DNA of 64,000 nucleotides from an uncultured Reyranella sp. Lineage in GTDB: Bacteria > Pseudomonadota > Alphaproteobacteria > Reyranellales > Reyranellaceae. Below, in pieces: positions 17,238 through 27,146 of the stretch. Numbering within the stretch: the stretch's first letter is position 1; each line of letters opens with the position of its first letter. The notes below the pieces were generated by a model. It had not been told where the DNA came from, did no database searches, and saw nothing but the letters and a program-made list of their open reading frames with translations. The stretch spans positions 310,001 through 374,000 of the forward strand of contig NZ_CAMFKM010000003.1 of the NCBI RefSeq assembly GCF_945957355.1. Reading direction: 5' to 3'. The position numbers and the translations under genes are program-made.

Positions 17238-18260
17238 ATGGCCCACGGACACGCGCAGCAGACCGACGTCATCATCATTGGGGCGGGGCCGGTTGGCCTC
17301 TTTGCCGTTTTCGAGTGCGGCATGGTCCGCCTGAACTGCCATGTCATCGATGTGCTGGACGATGCCGGTGGTCAGTGCACGGCGCTGTATCCCGAGAAGC
17401 CGATCTACGACATTCCCGGCTTCCCCCGGATCGAGGCAGCCGAGCTGATCGTCCGCCTGAAGGCCCAGGCGGCGGCCTTCCGGCCGGTCTATCACCTGGG
17501 CGAGCAGGTTCAGGCGCTGGAGCCGCTGACCGGCGGGTTCTGGCGGGTGACGACGTCCAAGGGCACCGTGCTGCAGGCCAAGGCGGTGATCATCGCCGCC
17601 GGTGTCGGTGCTTTCGGCCCCAACCGTCCGCCGCTGCCGGGCATCGAGGCCTACGAAGGCAAGAGCGTCTTCTACTACGTCACCCAGCGCGAGGCCTTTC
17701 GTGGCAAGCGCGTGGTGATCGCCGGGGGCGGCGACACGGCGGTCGACTGGGCGCTGTCGCTGGCCGAGATCGCCGGCCGCGTGTCGGTGATCCACCGCCG
17801 CGACAGGTTCCGCGCCGCGCCCGACAGCGAGGCACGGCTCAAGGCGCTGGCGAAGCAGGGCAAGGTCGACCTCGTCGTGCCGTACCAGCTCCACGGGCTC
17901 GAAGGCGAGGATGGCCAGCTCACGGCGGTAACGGTCGCCACGCTCGAAGGGGCGACGAAGCGCATCGAAGCCGACGTGCTGCTGCCGTTCTTCGGCCTGT
18001 CGATGTCGCTGGGGCCGATCGCCGACTGGGGACTTGCGCTGGAACGCAACCAGATCGAGGTCGATCCCGCGACGGCGGCGACGAGCAAGGCCGGGATCTT
18101 CGGTGTGGGCGACGTCGTCACCTATCCGGGCAAGCTGAAGCTGATCCTGACCGGCTTCGCCGAAGCCGCGATCGCGGCGCGTTCGGCCTACGCGCTGATC
18201 CACCCCGAGACGCCGCTGCACTTCGAGTATTCGACGACCTCGGGCGTGCCCGACGCCTAG
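17238..18260 (+). CDS. ferredoxin/flavodoxin-NADP+ reductase, thioredoxin-reductase-like type
   Basis: A 340-residue FAD enzyme that passes electrons between NADPH and ferredoxin; it could reduce the Fdx encoded at 10.5 kb (inference). The N-terminal FAD site is DVIIIGAGPVGLFAVFECG and the family signature GGQCTALYPEKPIYDIPGFP. The NADPH site is VVIAGGGDTAVDWALSL, followed by the FAD motif GVGDVVTYPGKLKLILTGF. The CxxC of true thioredoxin reductase is absent. ATG 17238 gives the family-like N-terminus; the track's GTG 17220 adds six residues. Confidence 0.9.
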   Translation: MAHGHAQQTDVIIIGAGPVGLFAVFECGMVRLNCHVIDVLDDAGGQCTALYPEKPIYDIPGFPRIEAAELIVRLKAQAAAFRPVYHLGEQVQALEPLTGGFWRVTTSKGTVLQAKAVIIAAGVGAFGPNRPPLPGIEAYEGKSVFYYVTQREAFRGKRVVIAGGGDTAVDWALSLAEIAGRVSVIHRRDRFRAAPDSEARLKALAKQGKVDLVVPYQLHGLEGEDGQLTAVTVATLEGATKRIEADVLLPFFGLSMSLGPIADWGLALERNQIEVDPATAATSKAGIFGVGDVVTYPGKLKLILTGFAEAAIAARSAYALIHPETPLHFEYSTTSGVPDA

Positions 18261-18269
18261 GAAATCGGC

Positions 18270-19013
18270 TTGGACGACTTCTGTCCCGATGCGAAACTCG
18301 GTTACCTCCGGAGCCGGACGCGGTTCGCGCCTGGCGAGAAGCTTCGGCTGGACGAGGCCTATCGACTTGCGCACCTGCCGCTAATCGCTCCGGACCATCC
18401 CGACGTCATACGTTCGCGGCTGGGCGCGACCTATCGCATGGGGCGGCACGAACGCATCTTCTCGCTGGTGTTGCCGGTTCCTCCCGATGCGCTGGAGAAG
18501 TCCGTCGCCTATCGGGAGCTGGAGCTCGCGCTCAGGCAATCGCCCTTCGGGAGCAAGATCGCCTGGGACCTTCTGGCAAGACGTCGGGCGAAGCTCCACG
18601 CAACGATCTGCGGATCTCTCTCGAAAGACGTGCCGCACCTTGTCTCCGACGTTGAACGGGCGGCACTCAGGCGGCTCGGCCCATTGCGCGTCGAACTGCG
18701 AGGCCTGTTCTCCGGCAACGTCAATGTCGGCCGCCTCTACCTTCGCGTCTATCCGGAGTGCCGGAACGGCGCGAACTCGCTACGGGAGATTCAACGGATC
18801 CTCGGCAGACCGGAAACGGACCTGTACCTCGTCGGTCTGTTCAACTTCCTGGATCACCTGGACTCCATGGAAGCGGAGGCACTGCGCGACCTCATCGAGC
18901 GGTGGTGGGACCGTCCCATCCTCACGATCGACGTGGTCTCGCTGTGGCTCCTCGGTGCCTCCGACGACCTCGTCCTGGATGCCAGGATCGAAGACGTGAT
19001 TCCCCTGGCATGA
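18270..19013 (+). CDS. 2H-phosphoesterase (LigT)-like protein, second catalytic motif missing
   Basis: A 247-residue protein I do not recognise as a named family. The order of elements follows the LigT/2H fold: a strand HERIFSLVLPVP, the first HxT motif in KLHATICGSL, the mid-segment LRVELRGLFSGNVNVGRLYLRV, an amphipathic helix REIQRILG, and a C-terminal strand pair TIDVVSLWLLGASDDL ending IEDVIPLA. Where the second HxT should be, the sequence reads LYLVGLFNF. If the fold is right, the catalytic pair is incomplete and the protein may bind rather than cut a nucleotide or RNA. It starts 9 bp after the FNR gene, so it is probably co-transcribed. Confidence 0.55.
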   Translation: MDDFCPDAKLGYLRSRTRFAPGEKLRLDEAYRLAHLPLIAPDHPDVIRSRLGATYRMGRHERIFSLVLPVPPDALEKSVAYRELELALRQSPFGSKIAWDLLARRRAKLHATICGSLSKDVPHLVSDVERAALRRLGPLRVELRGLFSGNVNVGRLYLRVYPECRNGANSLREIQRILGRPETDLYLVGLFNFLDHLDSMEAEALRDLIERWWDRPILTIDVVSLWLLGASDDLVLDARIEDVIPLA

Positions 19014-19020
19014 GCCGCGG

Positions 19021-20093
19021 TCAAGCCGCCACCGAGAGCTTGCGCAGCGCCGCGAGACGGCGCGCATAGGGCGGGTCGTTCTCCGGCACGAGGGCCGGCG
19101 GCACGATGCTTTCGGCGAAGTGGCAGGCCACGACCTGGCCCTCGACGCCGCTGCCGTCCTGCAGCGGGCGCAACGCAGGCTCCTCCTGACGGCAGCGGTC
19201 CTGGGCGTAGGCGCAGCGCGTGTGGAAGCGGCAACCGCGGGGCGGATTGAGCGGGCTCGGCACGTCGCCGGCCAGCCGGATGCGGGCGCGCTGGGCGGTC
19301 GGATCGGGCACCGGCACGGCCGACAACAGTGCCTGCGTGTAGGGGTGCCGCGGCCGGGCGAACAGGCTGCGCTTGGGCGCCAGTTCGACGATCTTGCCGA
19401 GATACATGACCGCGACCCGGTCGGAGATGTGGCGCACGACGGCGAGGTCGTGGGCGATGAAGATATAGGACAGCCCCAGCTTGCGCTTCAGGTCCTGCAA
19501 CAGGTTGATGACCTGCGCCTGGATCGACACGTCGAGCGCCGAGACCGGCTCGTCGCAGACGATCAGCTTGGGCTGCGAGGCCAGCGCCCGGGCGATGCCG
19601 ATGCGCTGGCGCTGGCCGCCGGAGAATTCGTGCGGGTAGCGCAGCGCGTGCCACGCCGAAAGGCCGACCTCGCCCAGCAGCTCGTCGATGCGTTTGCGCA
19701 GGGCCGCGCCTGAGGCGATCCCGTGCAGGCGCAGCGGTTCGGCCAACGTCTCGCCCACGGTCAGCCGCGGATTCAGCGACGCGTAGGGATCCTGGAAGAT
19801 GATCTGCATGTCGCGGCGCAGGTCGCGCAGCGCTCCCCGCGAAAGGCCGCGCACGTCGCGACCCTCGAAGCGGATGGTGCCCTGAGTCGCCTCGATCAGG
19901 CGCAGCACCAGCCGGCCCGTCGTCGACTTCCCGCAGCCCGATTCGCCGACCAGCGCCAGCGTCTCGCCCGGCGCCACGTCGAAGGTGAGACCATCGACCG
20001 CGCGCACGATGCCGACCGCGCTCTGGAATACGATGCCGCGCTTTACCGGGAAGTGCTTGGCGAGGCCGGCGACGGAGAGGAGGGGCTCGGTGC

Positions 20094-20097
<4 letters not shown>
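19021..20097 (-). CDS. peptide/nickel-type ABC transporter ATP-binding protein (DppF/OppF type)
   Basis: The second ATPase of a peptide-family importer. The 358 residues start at ATG 20097 ([16 protein letters not shown]); the longer track start runs into the neighbour. Walker A is [11 protein letters not shown], the signature LSGGQ-type is [15 protein letters not shown] and Walker B is [12 protein letters not shown]. The C-terminal oligopeptide-transporter Cys-rich extension is present ([17 protein letters not shown]), a site that can carry an Fe-S cluster in relatives. Its start overlaps the stop of the DppD-type gene (ATGA). Confidence 0.93.
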
Positions 20098-21101
<1,004 letters not shown>

Positions 21102-21109
21102 GTTGCGCC

Positions 21110-22573
21110 TTACGTCACAGGCCGGGACTGCGGCAGGCGATCGCGCGTGCCGTAGACCGGGGGCGCGAGCTGGTCGGCGGTGCGGCCGGCCCAATCGCGC
21201 TGGCTCACCGTTTCGAGCCGCTTTCGCTGGCCTTCGACCAGACCGGCGGTCGCGGCTTCGACATCCACCGTCAGGACCTTGCCGTCCTTCACGACCTGAT
21301 TGCCGTCGACATAGACGTGGCGGATGGCGCGGTCGCCCGCCGAGTAGATCAGGCTGCGCACCGGCTCGTGGGCCGGCTGCATGTAGGGATGGCTCATGTC
21401 GACCAGCGAGAAGTCGGCCTTGCAGCCCGGCGCGAGGCGTCCAAGGTCGGACCGGCGCAGCATCCGGGCGCCGCCGATCGTGGCCGCCTCGAAGGCGTGC
21501 CGCGTCGTGCCCATCTTGTAGTTCATGGTGACGGCGCGGGCGAGGTAGCAGACCAGCCGCATCTCATCGAGCATGTTGTGCGGGAAGGTGTCGGTGCCGA
21601 TGCCGACCGTGATGCCCGCATCCATGTAGCGGCCGATCGAATTCATCACCATGCCGCGCCGCACGAAGACGGTCGGGCAGTGTGCGACGGACGCGCCGGA
21701 GTCGCGTAGCCGCTCGAAGTCGTTGGCATGCGGATAGTGGATCTGCGGATGGTCGTTCAGGAAGATGCCATGGCCGATGATGAGGTCGGGTCCCAGCACG
21801 CCGATCGAGTCGAGCCATTCGATGGGCGTCTTGCCGTGGCGATGGACCATCTCGTGGAACTCGACGACGGCCTGGCAGGCATGGGTCTGCATCGGCAGGC
21901 CGCGACGCCTGGCTTCCTGCAGGGCTTCCTTGAAGAAGCCCTCGCGGCAGGTATCGATCTGCGCCGGCCCGACCATCCCGGAAATGCGGCCGCTGGGATG
22001 TTTCGCGGCCTCGTCGAGCGTCGCCATCGAGGCTTCGAAGGCCTTCTCGCCGGCTTTCTCGTCCCAGGCATATTCGACCGTGTGACCGTTCTTCGTGTAC
22101 CAGACGCCCTGGCGCATCATCGGGCAGACGACGGCGCGGATGCCGGTCGCCGCGAGATCGTCGGCCCAGCCGGGGCGCGCCATCGACAGGTCGGTGATGG
22201 TCGTCACGCCGCTCTTCAACAGCTCGGAGACCGCCACCTTGGACGAGGGGCCGGCATCCTCGGGGTTGAGCCCAAAGACCGTCAGGTATTCGTAGAGCGA
22301 GCTCTGTCCGAGCTTGTCGCTGCCATACTCCTCGGTCAGGCCCTTGTTGGCAGGCTCGGAGAAGGGATGGCTGTGCACGTTCACGAGGCCGGGGATGGCC
22401 ATCATCCCCTTGCCGTCGATGGTCGTGTCGACCGGGCCCGTGTAATCCGGTCCGACATGGGCGATCTCGTTGCCCTTGAACACGAGATCTGCATTTTCGA
22501 GATAGACGTGCCGCCCTTCGGCCTCGTCCCACGCAACGACGTGGTCGAGGCCGGCGATCTTGGTCGTCTTCAT
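21110..22573 (-). CDS. metal-dependent amidohydrolase (TrzA/AtzA/MtaD type)
   Basis: A 487-residue hydrolase whose real start is ATG 22573 ([20 protein letters not shown]); the 900-aa track ORF is an artefact of an open frame through the next gene. Metal ligands are visible in [34 protein letters not shown] and [10 protein letters not shown], the pattern of the deaminase/chlorohydrolase branch (guanine, cytosine or triazine deaminases, MTA/SAH deaminase). It is encoded inside the importer operon between the binding protein and the ATPases, so it probably acts on the imported compound. The substrate is unknown. Confidence 0.88.
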   Translation of the reverse strand: MKTTKIAGLDHVVAWDEAEGRHVYLENADLVFKGNEIAHVGPDYTGPVDTTIDGKGMMAIPGLVNVHSHPFSEPANKGLTEEYGSDKLGQSSLYEYLTVFGLNPEDAGPSSKVAVSELLKSGVTTITDLSMARPGWADDLAATGIRAVVCPMMRQGVWYTKNGHTVEYAWDEKAGEKAFEASMATLDEAAKHPSGRISGMVGPAQIDTCREGFFKEALQEARRRGLPMQTHACQAVVEFHEMVHRHGKTPIEWLDSIGVLGPDLIIGHGIFLNDHPQIHYPHANDFERLRDSGASVAHCPTVFVRRGMVMNSIGRYMDAGITVGIGTDTFPHNMLDEMRLVCYLARAVTMNYKMGTTRHAFEAATIGGARMLRRSDLGRLAPGCKADFSLVDMSHPYMQPAHEPVRSLIYSAGDRAIRHVYVDGNQVVKDGKVLTVDVEAATAGLVEGQRKRLETVSQRDWAGRTADQLAPPVYGTRDRLPQSRPVT

Positions 22574-22608
22574 ACGCGCTTCGCTCCGGTTGCTTGGCTG
22601 ACTGCTGG

Positions 22609-24183
22609 TTATTTGTAGGCGAGGCCCAGGCCCTTGTAGAGGCCGCAGCCATAATTGCCGTGGGCCTTGATGGGCTTCAGTTTGGCGCCTGCCACGACGA
22701 ACAGCGGCTCGTGGAACAGCGGGATCCAGACGAAGGCATCGTGCACCTTCTGCTGCACCGCCTGATACGAGGCGGCGCGCGTGGCTTCGTCGAGGGCAGT
22801 GGAGCCCTTGTCGAGCAGCTCGTCGGTTTCCTTGTCCTTCCAGTTCATGCGGTTCGGGGTCGGCGCATTGGTCGACCGGAAGTAGAGGTTCAGTGCGTCG
22901 CCCGCGCTGACATACGGGAAGCTCATGCCGAAGGCGTCGAACTCCTGCGTGGCGAGCTTGCCCCAGGCGACCGTCGCGTCGAACAGCTGGATCTGCAGGT
23001 CGACGCCGACCTTGCGCAGGTCGCCCTGCACGGCTTCGGCGATCTCCTTGAAAGCGCCGGAGATGCCATAGATGACCGGCGCCAGCTTCTTGCCGTCCTT
23101 GTAACGGAAGCCGTCGGCGCCTTTCTTCCAGCCCGCCTCGTCGAGCAGCCTGTCGGCCTCCTTGATGTTCTCGCCATAGGCCGCCCGGTTGAGCTTGCCG
23201 TTGAAGTCGAGGACGTTGGGCATCAGCATCGTCGAGGCCGGATCGGCGAAGCCGAAGGTCACGGCCTCGGTGATCGCCTTCTGGTCGACGGCGAGGTTCA
23301 TCGCCTGGCGGACGCGCACGTCGTTGACCAGCTCCTTGTCGACCTTGAAGCCGATGAAGTAGGTCCAGAAGAAGTTCTCGGCCTTGGTCACCGAGAGGTT
23401 CTTGTTGGACTGCAGCTCCTTGATCGACCAGTAGGGCACGTACTGGCTGGCATCGGCCTGGCCGGCCTGCAGCGCGGTAACGCGGGTGTTCTCTTCCGGC
23501 ACCACCTTCCAGATCACCTTGTCGACCTGCGCCTCGGTGTAGTCGTAGATCGGCGGGCCCCACTTGTAGCCCTTGTGCTTGCTGAGCACCGTCGAGTCGC
23601 GCGGCGTCCAGCTCTCGAAGCAGTAGGGGCCGGTCCCGTCGAAGCCCTTCACGCCGAAGTCGGCGCCGAGCTGCTTGGCCTGCTCCACGTTCAGCACCGT
23701 GTGGAAGTACTGCGTCATCTGGTAGAGCAGCTCGGAGAACGGCTTCTTGAGCTTGTACTCGACGGTAAAGTCGTCGGGTGCGGTCACCTTGTCGACGTCG
23801 CCCATGCGCCACTTCACGAGACCCTTGGTCTCGGGATCGAGCCAGCGTTCGTAGGTGGCCACAACATCCTTGGCCGTCATCTTCTTGCCGCTGCAGAAGG
23901 TGACGTCGTCGCGCAGCTTGAACGTGTAGGTGAGACCGTCCGGCGACACCGTCCAGCTCTTAGCGAGGCCCGGCTTCAACGTCTTCATGTCGAAGTCGAG
24001 GTTCACCATGGTGTCACCCATCATGTAGATGACCTCGGCGCCCGAGCGGGCGGTCGACTTGTGCGGATCGTAGCGGTCGGTGTCGATCTCGCGCACGATC
24101 GTCACGCTCTTCTGCGCCATCGCCGGTGCCGCAATACCTGCTACGGCCATCGCGGCCAGCGTTGCCACTGTCAACTTTCTCAT
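22609..24183 (-). CDS. peptide-type ABC transporter periplasmic binding protein (SBP family 5)
   Basis: A 524-residue periplasmic receptor. Start ATG 24183 has a perfect SD (AGGAGG, 7-nt spacing); the track start two codons upstream does not. A Sec signal peptide (MRKLTVATLAAMAVAGIAAPAMAQ) precedes the SBP_bac_5 core: DRYDPHKSTARSGAEVIYMM, LAKSWTVSPDGLTYTFKLRD, TAKDVVATYERWLDP, NFFWTYFIGFKV. It lies between the permease and amidohydrolase genes of the leftward operon. Ligands in this family range from peptides to nickel and drugs; the amidohydrolase beside it suggests a nitrogenous heterocycle (inference). Confidence 0.93.
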   Translation of the reverse strand: MRKLTVATLAAMAVAGIAAPAMAQKSVTIVREIDTDRYDPHKSTARSGAEVIYMMGDTMVNLDFDMKTLKPGLAKSWTVSPDGLTYTFKLRDDVTFCSGKKMTAKDVVATYERWLDPETKGLVKWRMGDVDKVTAPDDFTVEYKLKKPFSELLYQMTQYFHTVLNVEQAKQLGADFGVKGFDGTGPYCFESWTPRDSTVLSKHKGYKWGPPIYDYTEAQVDKVIWKVVPEENTRVTALQAGQADASQYVPYWSIKELQSNKNLSVTKAENFFWTYFIGFKVDKELVNDVRVRQAMNLAVDQKAITEAVTFGFADPASTMLMPNVLDFNGKLNRAAYGENIKEADRLLDEAGWKKGADGFRYKDGKKLAPVIYGISGAFKEIAEAVQGDLRKVGVDLQIQLFDATVAWGKLATQEFDAFGMSFPYVSAGDALNLYFRSTNAPTPNRMNWKDKETDELLDKGSTALDEATRAASYQAVQQKVHDAFVWIPLFHEPLFVVAGAKLKPIKAHGNYGCGLYKGLGLAYK

Positions 24184-24207
24184 GCCCACACCTCCTGCTG
24201 TTTCGAG

Positions 24208-25113
24208 TTATTGCCTCAACTTCGGATCGAGGGCGTCGCGCAGCGCATCCCCCAGGACATTGAATGCGAGCACCACGAGGAAGATCGCTGCGCAGGGCAG
24301 GGTCGAAACGTGTGGTGCGATCGACAGGAACTTGCGGCCGTCGGCAGCCATGCTGCCCAGCTCGGCGGTCGGCGGCTGGGCGCCAAGGCCGAGGAACGAG
24401 AGCGCGGCGCCCAGCAGGATCGCCTGGCCGAGCTGTAGGGTCATGTAAATCAGGATGGTCGGCCAGCAGTTGAGGGCGAGATACCGCCAGATCAGCGCCC
24501 CGTCGCCGAGACCGACCGCGCGGCCCGCTTCCATGTATTCCTGCTGCATGATCGACTGCGCGGCCCCGCGGGCGATGCGGGCAATCGACGGGACCGAGGC
24601 GATGCTGAGGGCGACCACGAGAGAGAAGAGGCCGGTGCCCATGACGGCCGCGATGGCCAGGCCGAACAGGATCGAGGGGAAGGAGAGCAGCACATCGACC
24701 AGGCGCATGAGCGGCTGGTCGAGGCGTTTGAAATAGGCCGCGCTCAAGCCGATCAGCGCGCCCAGTCCGCCGCCGACCATGACGGCGACGATGCCGATGC
24801 CCAGGGTGGCGCGCAGCCCGAACAGGATCCGGCTGAGCATGTCGCGGCCCTGGTTGTCGGCGCCCAGCAGGAAATCCGGGCAGCGCGCGCCGCCGATCGG
24901 GCAGAGGCGCAGCCGCATGTTGGAGGCATAGGGGTCGAAGGGCGCGATCCAGGGCGCGAGGATCGCCGCCCCGACGATCACGATGAGGAAGAGCGCCGCG
25001 AGGGCGGCCGGCGGATCGCGCAGGATGCGCCGCCATATGGCGTTCTTGCGCCGGATCGCTGCGATGGCGCTCTGGTCGGCCTGGCTCTGCAGGGGAAGGG
25101 CGGCGTCGGTCAT
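24208..25113 (-). CDS. peptide-type ABC transporter permease (DppC type)
   Basis: A 301-residue inner-membrane permease starting MTDAALPLQSQ at 25113; the 650-aa ORF in the track is spurious upstream of this. Domains: an N-terminal OppC_N helix (LAALFLIVIVGAAILAPWIA), a periplasmic loop with the family's HxLGTDxxGRD-like element (FLLGADNQGRDMLSRI), then about five helices with the EAA loop EYMEAGRAVGLGDGALIWRY. It overlaps the DppB-type gene by 4 bp. Confidence 0.92.
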   Translation of the reverse strand: MTDAALPLQSQADQSAIAAIRRKNAIWRRILRDPPAALAALFLIVIVGAAILAPWIAPFDPYASNMRLRLCPIGGARCPDFLLGADNQGRDMLSRILFGLRATLGIGIVAVMVGGGLGALIGLSAAYFKRLDQPLMRLVDVLLSFPSILFGLAIAAVMGTGLFSLVVALSIASVPSIARIARGAAQSIMQQEYMEAGRAVGLGDGALIWRYLALNCWPTILIYMTLQLGQAILLGAALSFLGLGAQPPTAELGSMAADGRKFLSIAPHVSTLPCAAIFLVVLAFNVLGDALRDALDPKLRQ

Positions 25114-26048
25114 CCGCGGGCGATCCTCGGATCGAGATAGGCGTAGAGGACGTCGACCAGCAGGTTGATCGACATGAAGCCGACGGCGAGGATCAGGATC
25201 GCACCCTGTGCCAACGGGAAGTCGCTCGAGGTGATGGCGCCAACCGCCATGCGGCCGACGCCCGGCCAGGCGAACATGGTCTCGGTCACGATGGAGCCGC
25301 CCAGCAGGAAGCCGATCTGCAGGCCGACCAGCGTGATGACGGGGATCATCGCATTGCGCAGCGCATGGCGGATCGTCACGCGCCAGTCCGAGGCGCCCTT
25401 GGCGCGGGCGGTGCGCACATAGTCGGCGCCCAGCGTTTCCAGAAGGGAGGTCCGGGTCATGCGCGCAACCGGGCCGATGAAGACGGCGCCCAGGGTCACG
25501 GCCGGCAGGATGATGCTCATGAAGCCGTCGGCGGTCCAAATCGGCCCGTTGCGCCCCTGGAAGGGCAACAGGCCTGCACCTCCGACATACTGGATCAGGA
25601 GCAGGCCGACCCAGAAGATCGGCACCGACACGCCCATGACCGAGAGCGCCATGATCGCGCGGTCGATCACCGTGCCGCGGCGGCGGGCGGCGAGGGTCCC
25701 CAGGGTGATGCCGAGCGGCACCGCCCAGATCAGGCAGGCCAGCATCAGCTCGATGGTCGGCCAGAGGGTGAGGGCGATCTCGTCGACGACGGCGCGGTTG
25801 GAGATCATGGAGCGGCCGAGATCGAGTTGGAAGACGCGGCCCAGATAGCGCCCGAACTGGACCCAGAGCGGCTGGTTCAGCCCGAGGTCGTTGCGGATGG
25901 CGTCGATCTCCGCTTTCGTTGCGGTCGGTCCGGCGACGACCGTTGCCGGATCCGTGGGCACGACCTGCAGCAGCAGGAAGCCGATGAGCAGCACCCCCAG
26001 CAGGACCGGAAACGAAATCATCAATCGATGAGCGATATGCCGCGCCAT
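25110..26048 (-). CDS. peptide-type ABC transporter permease (DppB type)
   Basis: First gene of the leftward importer operon; 312 residues with about six membrane helices. The N-terminal helix is LMISFPVLLGVLLIGFLLLQ, and the EAA loop is DYVRTARAKGASDWRVTIRH. It pairs with the DppC-type permease (4-bp overlap). The start faces the hydantoinase operon across a 136-bp divergent region; I see no clear sigma-54 site on this strand. Confidence 0.92.
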   Translation of the reverse strand: MARHIAHRLMISFPVLLGVLLIGFLLLQVVPTDPATVVAGPTATKAEIDAIRNDLGLNQPLWVQFGRYLGRVFQLDLGRSMISNRAVVDEIALTLWPTIELMLACLIWAVPLGITLGTLAARRRGTVIDRAIMALSVMGVSVPIFWVGLLLIQYVGGAGLLPFQGRNGPIWTADGFMSIILPAVTLGAVFIGPVARMTRTSLLETLGADYVRTARAKGASDWRVTIRHALRNAMIPVITLVGLQIGFLLGGSIVTETMFAWPGVGRMAVGAITSSDFPLAQGAILILAVGFMSINLLVDVLYAYLDPRIARG

Positions 26049-26121
26049 TTACTTCGACACCTGCCCCGCTTCGGGTAAGAACGCTTGCCACCGCCGCAAC
26101 GCTCGACAAGCGCCCGGCGAC

Positions 26122-26137
26122 TGGCATGATCGCTGCA
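26122..26137 (+). promoter_or_regulatory. candidate sigma-54 promoter of the hydantoinase operon
   Basis: TGGCATGATCGCTGCA matches the RpoN consensus TGGCACG-N4-TTGCW except for two bases; GG and GC are 10 bp apart. A start site near 26147 would give a leader of about 38 nt before ATG 26185. An inverted repeat TGCAAC (26134-26139)/GTTGCA (26154-26159) overlaps its -12 side. Confidence 0.4.
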
Positions 26138-26184
26138 ACCTCATTCCTGGGGTGTTGCAAGAACCGCGCCGAGGAAGGTCGACG

Positions 26185-27141
26185 ATGTCATCAGGAAAGC
26201 TGAACGAGCAGGCAAAGGGCGTTTACATCATCGCCGCCACGCCCTTCACGGACGAGGGCGCGGTCGACCTGCAGAGCGTCGACAGCTTGACCGATTTTTA
26301 TTTGGGCTGCGGCGTACATGGATTCACGCTGCTCGGCATGATGGGCGAGGCGCACAAGCTCACGGCCGACGAATCTCTTTCGGTGGTCAACCGCGTGATC
26401 GGCCGGGCCCAGGGCCGGCAGGTGATCGTGGGTGTAAGCCATGCCGGACTGGAGAACGTTCGTCGTCTCTCGCACGAGGCGATGATGGCTGGCGCCGCCG
26501 GCGTGATGGTCGCGCCGCCTCCCGGCCTCAAGGGCGACGAGGGCCTCTACAATTATTATACGCAGGTCTTCCAGGCGCTCGGCCCGCACATCCCGGTCGT
26601 GTACCAGGATTATCCGCAGACCACCGGTGTCTACTTGCCGGTCAACGTGTTCGAGCGGCTGGTCGACGAGTTCCCGCAACTCGTCATGCTGAAGCACGAG
26701 GACGCACCAGGTCTCGCCAAGCTGACAAAGGTGCGCGAGGGCGAGAAGAAGCCGGGCCGGCGTCGGGTGTCGATACTCGTCGGCAATGGCGGGCTCTACT
26801 ATCCGCAGGAGATGCGTCGCGGCGCCGACGGCGCGATGACCGGCTTTGCCTGGCCCGAGATGCTGGTGCAGGTCTATGACCTCTTCGCTCAGGGAAAGGC
26901 GGAGGAGGCCGAGGACCTGTTCGACATCTATCTGCCCCTGGTGCGCCACGAGGTACAGCCGGCGATCGGCCTGGCGCTGCGCAAGGAAGTGCTGTTCCGG
27001 CGCGGGGCCATCAAGAGCCCGAAGCAGCGGGCGCCCGGTTCGTCGCTGACGGCGGCGGACAAGAGCGAACTCGATGGAATGATTGCGCGCCTCGAGCGGC
27101 GTCTGGCGGCCGCCGGCCGTCTCGCCAAGGCGGCGGAGTAG
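26185..27141 (+). CDS. DapA-family (dihydrodipicolinate synthase/NAL-like) lyase or aldolase
   Basis: A 318-residue class I aldolase-family protein. ATG 26185 with SD GAGGAAGG is preferred to the GTG at 26152. Family features: GVYIIAATPFTDEGAVDL at the N-terminus, GFTLLGMMGEAHKL (substrate carboxylate loop), IPVVYQDYPQTTGVYL (catalytic Tyr) and LVMLKHEDAPG (Schiff-base Lys). The long C-terminal extension after residue 270 is Arg/Ala-rich. It heads the hydantoinase operon, so it probably acts on a 2-oxo acid or pathway product rather than in lysine synthesis; its exact reaction is unknown. Confidence 0.85.
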   Translation: MSSGKLNEQAKGVYIIAATPFTDEGAVDLQSVDSLTDFYLGCGVHGFTLLGMMGEAHKLTADESLSVVNRVIGRAQGRQVIVGVSHAGLENVRRLSHEAMMAGAAGVMVAPPPGLKGDEGLYNYYTQVFQALGPHIPVVYQDYPQTTGVYLPVNVFERLVDEFPQLVMLKHEDAPGLAKLTKVREGEKKPGRRRVSILVGNGGLYYPQEMRRGADGAMTGFAWPEMLVQVYDLFAQGKAEEAEDLFDIYLPLVRHEVQPAIGLALRKEVLFRRGAIKSPKQRAPGSSLTAADKSELDGMIARLERRLAAAGRLAKAAE

Positions 27142-27146
27142 GAAGA

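Noticed and set aside
21110-23812. 900-aa ORF as a fused binding protein-amidohydrolase
   Set aside because: The N-terminal 413 residues are out of frame with the genuine binding protein (22609-24183); the amidohydrolase begins at ATG 22573.
26049-26121. Sigma-54 site for the leftward Dpp-type operon
   Set aside because: No GC-N10-CC pair on the minus strand with acceptable flanks was found in this region.
24208-26160. 650-aa ORF as a double permease
   Set aside because: The first half is an off-frame reading of the DppB-type gene; the DppC-type gene starts at 25113.
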